Positions 27,722 to 36,497 of a stretch of 64,000 nt of DNA are shown piece by piece. Position 1 is the stretch's first letter; every line of letters starts with the position of its first letter. Origin of the DNA: Prescottella sp. R16 (lineage in GTDB: Bacteria; Actinomycetota; Actinomycetes; Mycobacteriales; Mycobacteriaceae); the NCBI RefSeq assembly GCF_030656875.1, contig NZ_CP130943.1, forward strand, positions 2,852,001 through 2,916,000. Reading direction: 5' to 3'. Made by a program: the position numbers and the translations under genes. Below the pieces are notes generated by a model. It saw nothing but the letters and a program-made list of their open reading frames with translations. It searched no databases and was not told the DNA's origin.

Positions 27722-29857
27722 CTACCGCCGCTGTGGACGCTGCGATCCGGCCCGTCGCTGCGCCCGGTTACCGAACGCCGGACCGTCCCCACGATCGGCC
27801 TCGAACCGGTCGTACGCGTCGACGATGTCGGACACCAGCCGATGCCGGACGACGTCGCTGCTGTCGAGTTTCGCGAAATGGATGCCGTCGATGTCGTCCA
27901 GGATTTCCGTGGCCGCCCGCAGACCCGACCGGGCCCCGCCCGGCAGATCGACCTGCGTGATGTCGCCCGTGACGACGATCTTCGACCCGAACCCGAGACG
28001 GGTCAGGAACATCTTCATCTGCTCGGCCGTGGTGTTCTGCGCCTCGTCGAGAATGATGAAGGCGTCGTTCAGGGTGTTGTGCGTCAGCAGGAAATCCTCG
28101 GTGACGTACAGCGAGTCGGCGGCGGCGACCCTGATGCAGACCGCCTCTTCGGTGCCCCCGGATTCGATGCTCTCGATGTACCGCCGGGGCGTCTTGGAAC
28201 CGGCCTCCGCGTACTTCTCGGCCTTGCGAGCGAGCCGGAACGGCGCGCAGCCCTCGGGTAGGCGGATGTCGACGACGTGCGCATCGTGCCGGTACTCCAC
28301 ATCGCGGCCACGCGCGTGTCCGGGCGTCCGGCCCTCGGCGGCGCGGGTGCGGCTGTAGGCGATACCGCCCAGTGACTGCACGAGGAAGATCACATCGTCA
28401 CGCAACCGGTCGGACACGGTCGTGTACTGCACACGGCAGGTCCGTCCGGCCTGGGTCACCGGTCCGCCGTCGGAATCGAGCAGACCCTGCAGGACGGCGA
28501 GTCGGACCTCGGCGGCATTGTGCAGGTACTGCGTCGGCACGAACTTGGTGGGCGACTTCGAGCCCCACAGACCGAGTTCCCGCATCGCGTGGGTGACGGG
28601 GTTCTCGATGGTGATGACCTCACCCGGCGTCGTGATCCGGTTGAGGACGTAGTCCATGTCAGACTTGCGGCGCGCGACGATCCCCGGGATCGCGGCGGCG
28701 AGCGCCTCGGCCAACTCCGGATCGGCGGTGGTGAAGCTCGGCGTGGTCACACCAGCCATGCACCCGTCCCCGAGCATCAGACCCAGGGCGTACGGGTCCA
28801 GCGGCACCGGCACGGCGTCGAAGGCCACGGGCTCTGTGAGCAGCGGAAGCTCGTAGCGGTGGTAATGCGCGGCGCGGAGGTTCCCGATCATCTCCTTGGC
28901 CTCGAGCACCCGCGGTCCCTTACCGCGGCGGCGATCGTCGCGCGTGTACACCGACCACAGATGATCCGTCGAGCAGAGCGTCGACGCCCCGTCCTGGGTG
29001 GTCACCCGCACGATGTCCTTGAACCCCTGCGGGTAGACGCCGAGCACCTCGGTGGGTCGTCCGTCCGACCCGATCACCTCGTCGCCGACCTGCACGTCCC
29101 CGATCCGGCGGAAACCGTGCGGGGTCAACACCCGGGTGGACAGCGGCTGCGCCCGGCCCCGCATGTACGCCAGTGGCGCGACCTCGATGACCCCGGCCTG
29201 CATGAGTTTCGGGATGGCCTCGGGATCCATCATGTCGTGCAGGGCGTCGTGCAGCGGCCGCAGATACGGGTCGATCTTCTCGTGCAGGGTGCCCGGCAGG
29301 AAACCGAGACGTTCACCGGCTTCGACGGCCGGGCGGGTGAGGATGATGCGGGTGACCTGCTTGGTCTGCAACGCCTGCACGGCCTTCGCCATCGCCAGAT
29401 ACGTCTTGCCGGTGCCGGCGGGGCCGACACCGAACACAATGGTGTTCTCGTCGATCGCGTCGACGTAGTGCTTCTGGTTGAGCGTCTTGGGCCGGATCGT
29501 CTTGCCGCGCCGGGACAGGATGTCCAGGCTCAGCACGTCGGCGGGCGACTCGGACAGCCCCTGGGTGAGCATGCCGACGGTGCGGCGGACGGCGTCCGGG
29601 GTGAGGGACTGTTTGCGTCGCACCAGCGAGGTGAGCTGCTCGAACGCCCGCTCCGCCAGGGCCACGTCGGCCGGGGACCCGGTGAGGGTGACGGCGTTGC
29701 CGCGGACGTGGATGTCGGCGTCGAGGATGCGCTCGAGGGCGGTCAGGTTCTCGTCGGAGGCTCCGAGCAGCCCCGGCGCCACCTCGGGTGGGAGTTCCAG
29801 ACTCGAACGGACGGTGCGTTCGACCGGCTGGGACGGGTTCTCCACTTGTTCACTCAC
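27722..29857 (-). CDS. phoH: PhoH family ATPase precursor with intein
   Basis: PhoH-like ATPase/RNA helicase, translated as a 711-residue precursor. The N-terminal part contains a KH-like region, the Walker A GPAGTGKT (145-152) and LTRPAVEAGERLGFLPG. The host protein is interrupted after YMRGR (R235) and resumes at TLNDAFIILDEAQNTT (T595), just before the Walker B region. Splicing would give a 352-residue protein, the normal size for actinobacterial PhoH. The C-terminus is basic. It heads the conserved phoH-ybeY-CorC-era order. Confidence 0.95.
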   Translation of the reverse strand: MSEQVENPSQPVERTVRSSLELPPEVAPGLLGASDENLTALERILDADIHVRGNAVTLTGSPADVALAERAFEQLTSLVRRKQSLTPDAVRRTVGMLTQGLSESPADVLSLDILSRRGKTIRPKTLNQKHYVDAIDENTIVFGVGPAGTGKTYLAMAKAVQALQTKQVTRIILTRPAVEAGERLGFLPGTLHEKIDPYLRPLHDALHDMMDPEAIPKLMQAGVIEVAPLAYMRGRAQPLSTRVLTPHGFRRIGDVQVGDEVIGSDGRPTEVLGVYPQGFKDIVRVTTQDGASTLCSTDHLWSVYTRDDRRRGKGPRVLEAKEMIGNLRAAHYHRYELPLLTEPVAFDAVPVPLDPYALGLMLGDGCMAGVTTPSFTTADPELAEALAAAIPGIVARRKSDMDYVLNRITTPGEVITIENPVTHAMRELGLWGSKSPTKFVPTQYLHNAAEVRLAVLQGLLDSDGGPVTQAGRTCRVQYTTVSDRLRDDVIFLVQSLGGIAYSRTRAAEGRTPGHARGRDVEYRHDAHVVDIRLPEGCAPFRLARKAEKYAEAGSKTPRRYIESIESGGTEEAVCIRVAAADSLYVTEDFLLTHNTLNDAFIILDEAQNTTAEQMKMFLTRLGFGSKIVVTGDITQVDLPGGARSGLRAATEILDDIDGIHFAKLDSSDVVRHRLVSDIVDAYDRFEADRGDGPAFGNRAQRRAGSQRPQRR
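28076..29152 (-). other. intein with LAGLIDADG homing endonuclease in PhoH
   Basis: Residues 236-594 (359 aa) have intein blocks: block A-like LSTRVLTPHGFRRIGDVQVGDEV, block B CSTDHLW, two LAGLIDADG-type motifs (ALGLMLGDG about 357-365 and LQGLLDSDG about 456-464), and a C-terminal end LLTHN followed by Thr+1. The first residue is Ala, so there is no N-terminal nucleophile. Instead there are Trp301 after the block B His, Cys574 at the block F Asp position, and Thr592 before His-Asn. This W-C-T triplet marks class 3 inteins. Confidence 0.93.
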
Positions 29858-29935
29858 GTGTGGGTTCAGGCCTACTTCCAGGTCCGACGGTTTCGCTGAC
29901 GGTCCGCGACACGGGGTGCCGCGTGTGTTCGAAGT

Positions 29936-30592
29936 CTATCGCCCTTCCTGCCACTTCGACGCCTCCCCGACGACCTCCGCGGCCCGTTCCGGGGACAGGC
30001 CGAGCAGTACCAGGCCGACCGTCGCGAACGTCTCGCCGCTGTCGGCGATCTCCCCGAGGTTGGCGCGCTCGAGCAGCGTGAGCGTCATGCCCTCGTACAT
30101 CGCGACCAGCAGGGGCGCCGGAAGGTAGCCGGAGAAGACGCCGTCCCGCTGACCGTGTTCGACGAGGGCGACGGTGCTCGCCCGCAGCGGTTCGAGCAGG
30201 TCGTGGATGCGGTCCTCGCCCAGTTCGCGACGGGCGAACGACAGCAGCACCCGGAACCGGTCCCCGATCGGCCAGGTGCGCAGTGCCAGCACCGCGAGTC
30301 CGAGGTCGGGTGAGTCCGGCATGGGCAGTCCGTCGACCAGCGATTCGGCGATCGCCGACGATGCCTCCGCCACCAGGCCTTCGATGAGTGCTTCCCGGTT
30401 CGGGAAGTGCGAGTACACCGTCCGGCGCACCACTCCCGCGGCCTTTGCGACGTCGTCCATGCTCGCGTCCTGGTCGCCCGCGAACGCGGAGATCGCCGCC
30501 TCGAGGATGCGGGCGCGGTTGGCCCGGGCCTGGGCGCGGACGGGGTGGGCGGTCTCGGCGGTCACCACTTCATTGTGGCCGGTATCGATCAT
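29936..30592 (-). CDS. TetR family transcriptional regulator
   Basis: TetR-type repressor of 218 residues. The N-terminal helix-turn-helix reads RILEAAISAFAGDQDASMDDVAKAAGVVRRTVYSHFPNREALI, and the C-terminal ligand domain is unassigned. It is divergently transcribed from the MFS exporter. Two perfect palindromes lie 22-66 bp upstream of its start, so it probably represses both itself and the exporter and is released by an exported compound. Confidence 0.92.
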   Translation of the reverse strand: MIDTGHNEVVTAETAHPVRAQARANRARILEAAISAFAGDQDASMDDVAKAAGVVRRTVYSHFPNREALIEGLVAEASSAIAESLVDGLPMPDSPDLGLAVLALRTWPIGDRFRVLLSFARRELGEDRIHDLLEPLRASTVALVEHGQRDGVFSGYLPAPLLVAMYEGMTLTLLERANLGEIADSGETFATVGLVLLGLSPERAAEVVGEASKWQEGR

Positions 30593-30613
30593 GTGACGTG
30601 CGACACGCAGTTA

Positions 30614-30658
30614 TTGCACACCGCTGTGCAAGAAACTAACTTGCACAGCAGTGTGCAA
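30614..30658. promoter_or_regulatory. paired TetR operators in the exporter promoter
   Basis: Two 18-bp palindromes, TTGCACACCGCTGTGCAA (30614-30631) and TTGCACAGCAGTGTGCAA (30641-30658), share the form TTGCACA-N4-TGTGCAA, with centres 27 bp apart. TTGCAC at 30614 and TAACTT at 30637 are spaced 17 bp and could be the promoter boxes, which repressor binding would block. Confidence 0.85.
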
Positions 30659-30705
30659 GCAGCCGTGCGGGGGTGGATCCGGCGGCACGTCGAGAGGCGA
30701 GCGAC

Positions 30706-32307
30706 ATGACAGTGACATTGATGCAGTTACCGGGCATCGCCCGCGTCCCCGTCGACCGGATGGATCGGCCCTACCCGCGCCGGTGGGCGGCCCTCGGAGT
30801 GCTGTGCCTGAGCCTGCTCATCGTCGTCATGGCGAACACCGCGCTCATCGTCGCGGCCCCCGACATGACCCGGGACCTCATGCTCACCAGCGCGGACCTG
30901 CAGTGGATCATCGACGGCTACACCGTCCCGTATGCGGCGCTGATGCTGCTGTTCGGTGTCATCGGCGACAAGTACAGCCGACGCGGCGCCCTCCTGACGG
31001 GGCTGCTCGTGTTCGGGGCCGGTGCCGTGTTCGGCAGCCTCGCCGACAGCACGACGACCGTCGTCGCGGCCCGCATCGTCATGGGTGTCGGTGCCGCGAT
31101 CATCATGCCCGCAACGCTGTCGCTGCTGGTCGCGACGTTCCCGGCCGCGGAACGCGCCCGTGCGGTCGCGGCGTGGGCGGCCACGTCCGGGCTCGCGATC
31201 GCGCTCGGGCCACTGCTGGCCGGGTGGCTGCTCGACAGTCGGTCGTGGCATTCCACGTTCCTCATCAACGTGCCGATCGCGGCGGCCGCGGCGATCGGGG
31301 CGCTCGCGCTGGTGCCACCGTCGAAGGCGCACGGACTCGGACGCATCGACTGGCTCGGTGGGCTGCTGTCGGTGGTGACGATCGGGACGGGCGTGTTCGC
31401 GATCATCGACGGCTTCCATTTCGGTTGGGGCGGTAGGGCACTCGTGGCCGGGGCGGTGTCGGTGGTCGGGCTGGCACTGTTCGTCCGGTGGGAGTTGCGG
31501 CATCCGCAGCCGCTGCTGAACGTGCGCCGGCTCGGCGATCGGGCCGTCGGCGGCGCATCCCTCGCGGTGCTGCTGGTGTTCCTGGCCGCGTTCGGTGCGA
31601 TGTTCTTCCTCGCCCAGCATCTCCAGTTCGTGCTCGGGTTCGGCGCCCTCGAGACCGGGGTGCGGCTGCTGCCGCTCGCGGCCGCGGTCACCGTCGGAGC
31701 CGGTGTCAGTGCACGGCTGGCGTCCCGGGTGGGGCTGCGGGTGATCGTGGCGTCGGGCATGCTCGTCGCTGCCGCCGGCGTTCTCGCGCTGGTCCGGGTC
31801 GACGCCGCATCCGGCTATCTCGACGTGCTGCCGACGCTCGTGCTGCTGGGTCTCGGTGTGGGCCTGGCGGTCTCCCCCGCGACCGACGCCATCATGAGCA
31901 GCTTCCCGGAGTCGGATCTCGGGGCGGCGGGCGGCCTCAACGACACCGCGATCGAACTCGGCGGCTCCCTCGGTATCGCGATCCTCGGTTCTGTCCTGGC
32001 CGCCACCTACAAGGACGGCATCGCCGGCTTCCTCGCCGCACTGCCGGTGCCGACCCTGTCCGGGCCGCAAGCCGATCTGCTGGCGCAGGGCCTGCAGGCG
32101 TCCGGAGAATCCGTCGGCGGCGCCGCGATCGTCGCGCAGGAACTGGCGACCAACCCCCTCGGCAAGAGTTGGTCGCAGCCCCTCATGGACGCCGCGACAT
32201 CCGCGTTCGCCGACGCCGTCGTCCGCGCCGGGCTCGTCGGCGGGCTGGCGCTCGCGGTCGGCGCGGTCGTGGTGGCGGTGGTCATGCCGCCATATCGGGG
32301 GCGATGA
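30706..32307 (+). CDS. MFS drug/proton antiporter, DHA2 (14-TM) type
   Basis: Major facilitator superfamily exporter of 533 residues with about 14 hydrophobic segments. The motif A equivalent reads GVIGDKYSRRGALLTGL, and motif C-like GLAIALGPLLAGWLL marks it as an antiporter of the EmrB/QacA group. It is likely to expel cationic or lipophilic drugs or metabolites by proton exchange. ATG at 30706 follows GAGAGGCGAGCG. It is controlled by the adjacent TetR repressor. Its 3' end overlaps the convergent hsdR by 26 bp. Confidence 0.92.
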   Translation: MTVTLMQLPGIARVPVDRMDRPYPRRWAALGVLCLSLLIVVMANTALIVAAPDMTRDLMLTSADLQWIIDGYTVPYAALMLLFGVIGDKYSRRGALLTGLLVFGAGAVFGSLADSTTTVVAARIVMGVGAAIIMPATLSLLVATFPAAERARAVAAWAATSGLAIALGPLLAGWLLDSRSWHSTFLINVPIAAAAAIGALALVPPSKAHGLGRIDWLGGLLSVVTIGTGVFAIIDGFHFGWGGRALVAGAVSVVGLALFVRWELRHPQPLLNVRRLGDRAVGGASLAVLLVFLAAFGAMFFLAQHLQFVLGFGALETGVRLLPLAAAVTVGAGVSARLASRVGLRVIVASGMLVAAAGVLALVRVDAASGYLDVLPTLVLLGLGVGLAVSPATDAIMSSFPESDLGAAGGLNDTAIELGGSLGIAILGSVLAATYKDGIAGFLAALPVPTLSGPQADLLAQGLQASGESVGGAAIVAQELATNPLGKSWSQPLMDAATSAFADAVVRAGLVGGLALAVGAVVVAVVMPPYRGR

Positions 32308-35300
32308 TCTCCATCTGTTCGAGGACGAGTTTGATGGCTGCCGGCTGCTGGTCCGGCGGGTAGCCGTGCCGGACCAGCAGTCTCTTGATCTGGGAGCGCA
32401 GCTTGGCTTTGACGTCGTCGCGTTGCGTCCAGTCGGTCTTGATGTCGCGGCGCATGACGGCGACGAGGTCGCGGGCGATGTCGGCGAGTTTGCCTTCGCC
32501 CTGCTGCTCGACTGCGGACGGGTTCTGGCTGACCGCGTCGTAGAAGGCGAGTTCGTTGTCGTCGAGCGGCGGGTCGAAGCGGTTGCCGCGGTCGGCTTCG
32601 CGTGCCACCTCCTGCGCCATCTCCACCATCGCGGCGATCACCTCCGCGGAGGTGAGCTGGCTGTTGGTGTATTTGCGCATCAACTCCTGCAGCCGCTCGG
32701 AGAAGGCGCGCTGGCGGACGATGTTGTGCCGGGCAGCTTTCCGGGATTCCTCGTTGATCAGGGTGCGTAGCGCCTCGATCGCGAGGTTGGGGTTGCGGGC
32801 CTGCTGGGTGCGGGTGATGAAGTCGACGTTGATCTCGGACAGTGACGGTTTCGGCATGCCGGCGGCGTCGTAGATGTCGAGGACTTCCCCGGATTCGACG
32901 GATGCCGCCATCAGCGTCCGCAGCGCGCGCTCGACGTCTTCGGGGATCACCTGGCCGCGGGCCGCCCGGTCCTCGGCGTCGAACTTGGCCATGTAGACGC
33001 GGACTTCTTCGAAGAACCGTGCGACGGGAGCCTGTTCGCGCAGTTCTTCCCGGCTCCCGCAGATGGCCCACATCCGGGACAGCTGTGACGAGAACGTGCG
33101 GTACCGGGCGGCGAGGGTCTCCTGCCCTGCTTCGACCTGGTTCTCGGGGTGCCGCGGGTCCCGCAGATGGTCGACGGCGCCGAGGGCCGCCCGGAGGTAG
33201 GACTGTGGGCCGGGTTCGCGGAGTTTCGCCCGCCAGTCGTATCCGTGCAGGATGTTCTCGAGTTTCGTGACGAGGTTCTTCGCGGTGTCGATCGCGGCGT
33301 CGATGTCACGGCCGAGCGGCTTGCTCTGCTTGTCGGATTCGGTGTACTCGGCCAGCGCCGCGGCGAGGTTGTCGGCGACCGGCGCGTACGCGACGAGGAG
33401 CCCGTCCCGTTTGCCGCGGAAGGTGCGGTTGACCCGGGCCAGGGCCTGCATGAGCAGGGCCCCCTTCAGCGGCCGGTCCAGGTACATGGTGTGCAGGGGC
33501 GGCGCGTCGAAGCCGGTGAGCATCATGTCCTTGACGATGACCAGTTCGAGTTCGTCGTCGATGTCCTTGAGCCGCTTCTTGATCACCGCGTTCGCCGAGT
33601 CGCGTCGCACGTGGTCGCTGATGGGCGGCTGGTCGGACGCGGTGCCCGAGTAGACGACCTTGATCCGGCCCTTGTCGAGGTCGTCGGAGTGCCAGTCGGG
33701 TCGCAGCGCGACGATCCGTGTGTAGAGGTTGGCGCAGATCTCGCGGGTGCCGCCGACGATCATCGCCTTGCCGGGCGCGGCCGGATTGTCGGCGTCTCCG
33801 ACGAATTCGCTCATCGCTGCGCGCCGGGTCTCCCAGTGCTCCACGAGGTCCCGGGCGAGCTGGTCGAGGCGGGCGGGTGCCCCGTAGACGGCGTTGACGA
33901 CGGCGACGTTGCGTTCGATCCGTTCCCGCTCGGTGTCGTCGAGGCCGACGGTGACCTCGTCGGCGGTGGCGTCGAGATCGGTTTCGGTGACGCCGTCGGC
34001 GAAGGCGACCTTGACGAGCCGGCTCTCGAAGTAGACGGGGACCGTGGCGCCGTCCTCGACGGCGCGGGTCAGGTCGTAGATGTCGATGTAGGGCCCGAAC
34101 ACGTCGCGGGTGTTGCGGTCCTCGAACGAGACGGGGGTGCCGGTGAACGCGATCAGTGCGGCGTGCGGGAGTGCATCGCGCAGATGCCGGGCGTAGCCAT
34201 CGAGGTTGTCGTAGTGGCTACGGTGCGCCTCGTCGACCACGACGATGATGTTGCGCCGGCTCGACAGCATCGGATGCGCGGCGCCGGAGTCCTTCTCCTC
34301 CTTGGTTTTCCCGAACTTCTGGAGGGTGGTGAAGTAGATGCCGCCGGTGGTGCGGCCGGAGAGTTCGCCGCGCAGCTCCTCGCGGCGGCGGATCTGCCGG
34401 GGCTGTTCGGGCAGCAGCTGCGAACGCAGGAACGTCTCGTACAGTTGCCCGTCGAGTTCGGTGCGGTCGGTGATCACCACGATCGTCGGGTTCGCCAGCT
34501 TGGGGTGCCGGATCACCTGGGCTGCATACAGTTCCATTTCCATCGACTTGCCGGAGCCCTGAGTGTGCCAGACGACGCCGGCCTTGCCGTCGGATTCGAC
34601 GGCGTGCACGGTGGAGGCAACGGCCTTGGTGACCGCAAAGTACTGGTGCGGTTTGGCGATCCGCTTGACCAGCCCGTGCTCACCCTTGTCGAAGGCGGTG
34701 AAGTTGCGCAGCAGCTGCAGGAAGCGTTCCTGGTTGTAGAGGCCGTCCATCGCGACTTCCATCGCCGCCGCGGAGGTGGCGGCGACCGGTACGCCGTCGT
34801 CATCGACGTTCCACGGCGAGAAATGGTTGTAGGCGGTGAACGGGGTGCCGTACTTGGCGGTGATCCCGTCCGACACGAGAGTGAAGACCACGAAACGGAA
34901 CGCCAGCGGGAATTCGGCGACGTAGGTGCGCAGTTGGGCGTGGGCCTCGGCGAGGCCGGCGTTCTCGCTGCCGGCCCGTTTGAGTTCGATGATGCCGACC
35001 GGCATCCCGTTGAGGTAGAGGACGACGTCGAATCGGCGGTGGTGGTCTCCGCGGCGGACGGTGACCTGGTTGACGGCGAGCCAGTCGTTGTCGTCGGGGT
35101 TGGTGGACACCAGGCGGATCGTGGGCGTGACCTCGGCGCCGGTGTCGTCGGTGTAGGTGACCTTGCGCAGGCCTTCGGTGAGGTAGCCGTGAACGGTGTG
35201 GTTCTCGGCGAGCGCGTCCAGGGAACCAGCGGTCGCGACGATCGCGGTGGCCTGGTCGACGGCGTGCGGCGGCAACTCTGGGTTGAGGGCGGCGATCGCC

Positions 35301-35458
35301 GCGCGCAGCCGGGGGGCGATGAGCAGGTCGTCCCAGCCTGCGCGCTGGCCGGTGTCGGGGGCAATCTCCGCGCCCTGCACCGGCTTCCAGCCGAGTTCGC
35401 CGAGGGTTTCCAGGGCGAGATGCTCCCAGTCGGCCTCGGTCAGGCCACGGTCCGCCAT
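32282..35458 (-). CDS. hsdR: type I restriction enzyme, R subunit (HsdR)
   Basis: Motor and nuclease subunit of a type I restriction-modification complex, 1058 residues. An N-terminal RecB-like nuclease is seen at RFDVVLYLNGMPVGIIELKR (Asp, Glu-x-Lys about 144-160). The SF2 translocase has Walker A HTQGSGKSMEM (about 298-308), VVVDEAH (about 407-412) and AFTGTPV, and the C-terminal helical part would dock to HsdM. GGGAG precedes ATG 35458. It is separated from hsdM-hsdS by toxin-antitoxin and other accessory genes. The ORF is intact. Confidence 0.96.
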   Translation of the reverse strand: MADRGLTEADWEHLALETLGELGWKPVQGAEIAPDTGQRAGWDDLLIAPRLRAAIAALNPELPPHAVDQATAIVATAGSLDALAENHTVHGYLTEGLRKVTYTDDTGAEVTPTIRLVSTNPDDNDWLAVNQVTVRRGDHHRRFDVVLYLNGMPVGIIELKRAGSENAGLAEAHAQLRTYVAEFPLAFRFVVFTLVSDGITAKYGTPFTAYNHFSPWNVDDDGVPVAATSAAAMEVAMDGLYNQERFLQLLRNFTAFDKGEHGLVKRIAKPHQYFAVTKAVASTVHAVESDGKAGVVWHTQGSGKSMEMELYAAQVIRHPKLANPTIVVITDRTELDGQLYETFLRSQLLPEQPRQIRRREELRGELSGRTTGGIYFTTLQKFGKTKEEKDSGAAHPMLSSRRNIIVVVDEAHRSHYDNLDGYARHLRDALPHAALIAFTGTPVSFEDRNTRDVFGPYIDIYDLTRAVEDGATVPVYFESRLVKVAFADGVTETDLDATADEVTVGLDDTERERIERNVAVVNAVYGAPARLDQLARDLVEHWETRRAAMSEFVGDADNPAAPGKAMIVGGTREICANLYTRIVALRPDWHSDDLDKGRIKVVYSGTASDQPPISDHVRRDSANAVIKKRLKDIDDELELVIVKDMMLTGFDAPPLHTMYLDRPLKGALLMQALARVNRTFRGKRDGLLVAYAPVADNLAAALAEYTESDKQSKPLGRDIDAAIDTAKNLVTKLENILHGYDWRAKLREPGPQSYLRAALGAVDHLRDPRHPENQVEAGQETLAARYRTFSSQLSRMWAICGSREELREQAPVARFFEEVRVYMAKFDAEDRAARGQVIPEDVERALRTLMAASVESGEVLDIYDAAGMPKPSLSEINVDFITRTQQARNPNLAIEALRTLINEESRKAARHNIVRQRAFSERLQELMRKYTNSQLTSAEVIAAMVEMAQEVAREADRGNRFDPPLDDNELAFYDAVSQNPSAVEQQGEGKLADIARDLVAVMRRDIKTDWTQRDDVKAKLRSQIKRLLVRHGYPPDQQPAAIKLVLEQMEIIAPDMAA

Positions 35459-35564
35459 GTCGACTCCCTCACTCATGGTCATCAATGTAGATGGGTGTGT
35501 CGACGGTCATTGCCGCCGACCACACGATCGTAGATTTCGGCAATCTTTTCCTGATCGAATTTTT

Positions 35565-35582
35565 CGATAACCCTCCTTATCG
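35565..35582. promoter_or_regulatory. 18-bp palindrome, left end of restriction locus
   Basis: CGATAACCCTCCTTATCG is a 6-6-6 palindrome in the AT-rich gap between hsdR and the divergent DUF4352 gene. A near copy (16 of 18 bases identical) lies at 44129-44146, in the promoter region upstream of the hsdM transcription unit. A second imperfect palindrome (ATCGAATTTTTCGAT) abuts it at 35554. It is a likely operator shared across the island. Confidence 0.65.
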
Positions 35583-35700
35583 ATCGAAAGATGGGTTCGA
35601 TCCGTCGATGGCGACATGCTTGCGGCACACCACCGGCCAGGCCAGGAACCAACTGTCGACGGCCGCGTGGTTCGAGTTTCCCGCATCGAAAGGTCGTGTC

Positions 35701-36342
35701 ATGTCCGAGTTTCAGGGGCCGAACCCCCAGCAGTTCCCGCCGCAGCCGGGTTACGGTGTTCCGCCGGTGCCGCCGAAGAAGAAGTCGCGTAAGTGGCCGT
35801 GGGTGGTCGGTGCGATCGTCGCGGTGTTCGTGATCGCCGGTGTCGCAGGTGGCGGCGAGAAGGATGCCGCCACCCCGAGCACGAAGGCGCCGGCCGCGGC
35901 GGCCGATGGGGCGCCCGCAGCAGCTGCCGAGGAGACTCCCGCGGCGGCGGGTGTGGGGACTCCGGTGCGGGACGGGAAGTTCGAGTTCACGGTGACGAAC
36001 GTCGAATCCGGCCTGTCGTATCTGGGTGACAATCCCATCCTGGCGAAGAAGGCGCAGGGCCAGTTCGTGGTGGTGACGATGACGGTGTCGAACACGTCGG
36101 GTGAGCCGAAGGGGGTCAGCCCGAGTGACCAGAAGTTGTTCGACACGGAGGGCCGCGAATTCAGTGCGGACACCTCGGCAGCCCTGAACCTCGACACCGA
36201 TGTCGCGTTCTGGGACAAGATCAATCCCGGTAACGCGGTCACGTTGAAGATGGTCTACGACATGCCGGCCGGTGCGGTTCCCGCATCGATGGAACTGCAC
36301 GACTCCATGTTCTCCGGCGGCGTGGACGTGGCTCTGCAGTAG
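35701..36342 (+). CDS. DUF4352-like membrane-anchored protein
   Basis: Protein of 213 residues from ATG at 35701. It has a proline- and glutamine-rich cytoplasmic tail, a basic KKKSRKW followed by one membrane segment (about residues 38-55), an Ala/Pro/Thr-rich linker, and a C-terminal Ig-like domain (KFEFTVTNVESG, FVVVTMTVSNTS) of the DUF4352 kind. The domain would be outside the membrane. It is divergent from hsdR, shares the palindromic control region with it, and is closed by a hairpin. Function unknown. Confidence 0.8.
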   Translation: MSEFQGPNPQQFPPQPGYGVPPVPPKKKSRKWPWVVGAIVAVFVIAGVAGGGEKDAATPSTKAPAAAADGAPAAAAEETPAAAGVGTPVRDGKFEFTVTNVESGLSYLGDNPILAKKAQGQFVVVTMTVSNTSGEPKGVSPSDQKLFDTEGREFSADTSAALNLDTDVAFWDKINPGNAVTLKMVYDMPAGAVPASMELHDSMFSGGVDVALQ

Positions 36343-36358
36343 ACGCTGTCGTGACGGT

Positions 36359-36393
36359 GCGGTGCGCTCACTGGAGGGGGGTGAGCGCACCGC
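36359..36393 (+). terminator. hairpin terminator after the DUF4352 gene
   Basis: GCGGTGCGCTCAC (36359-36371) and GTGAGCGCACCGC (36381-36393) form a 13-bp perfect stem with a 9-nt G-rich loop, 16 bp after the stop codon. Confidence 0.75.
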
Positions 36394-36497
36394 GCCGCAT
36401 CCATGTCGCCTGGTCACGACGGACGATTCGGGGTTCGTTCATCACGTTCGCGGCATCGACTCCGTCGACGGCTCACGACGGGCCGAGCATCGAGCAG

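Noticed and set aside
28076..29152. Separate homing endonuclease gene splitting phoH in two
   Set aside because: The frame is continuous through both junctions and ends with intein blocks, so this is a protein-level insertion, not a split gene.
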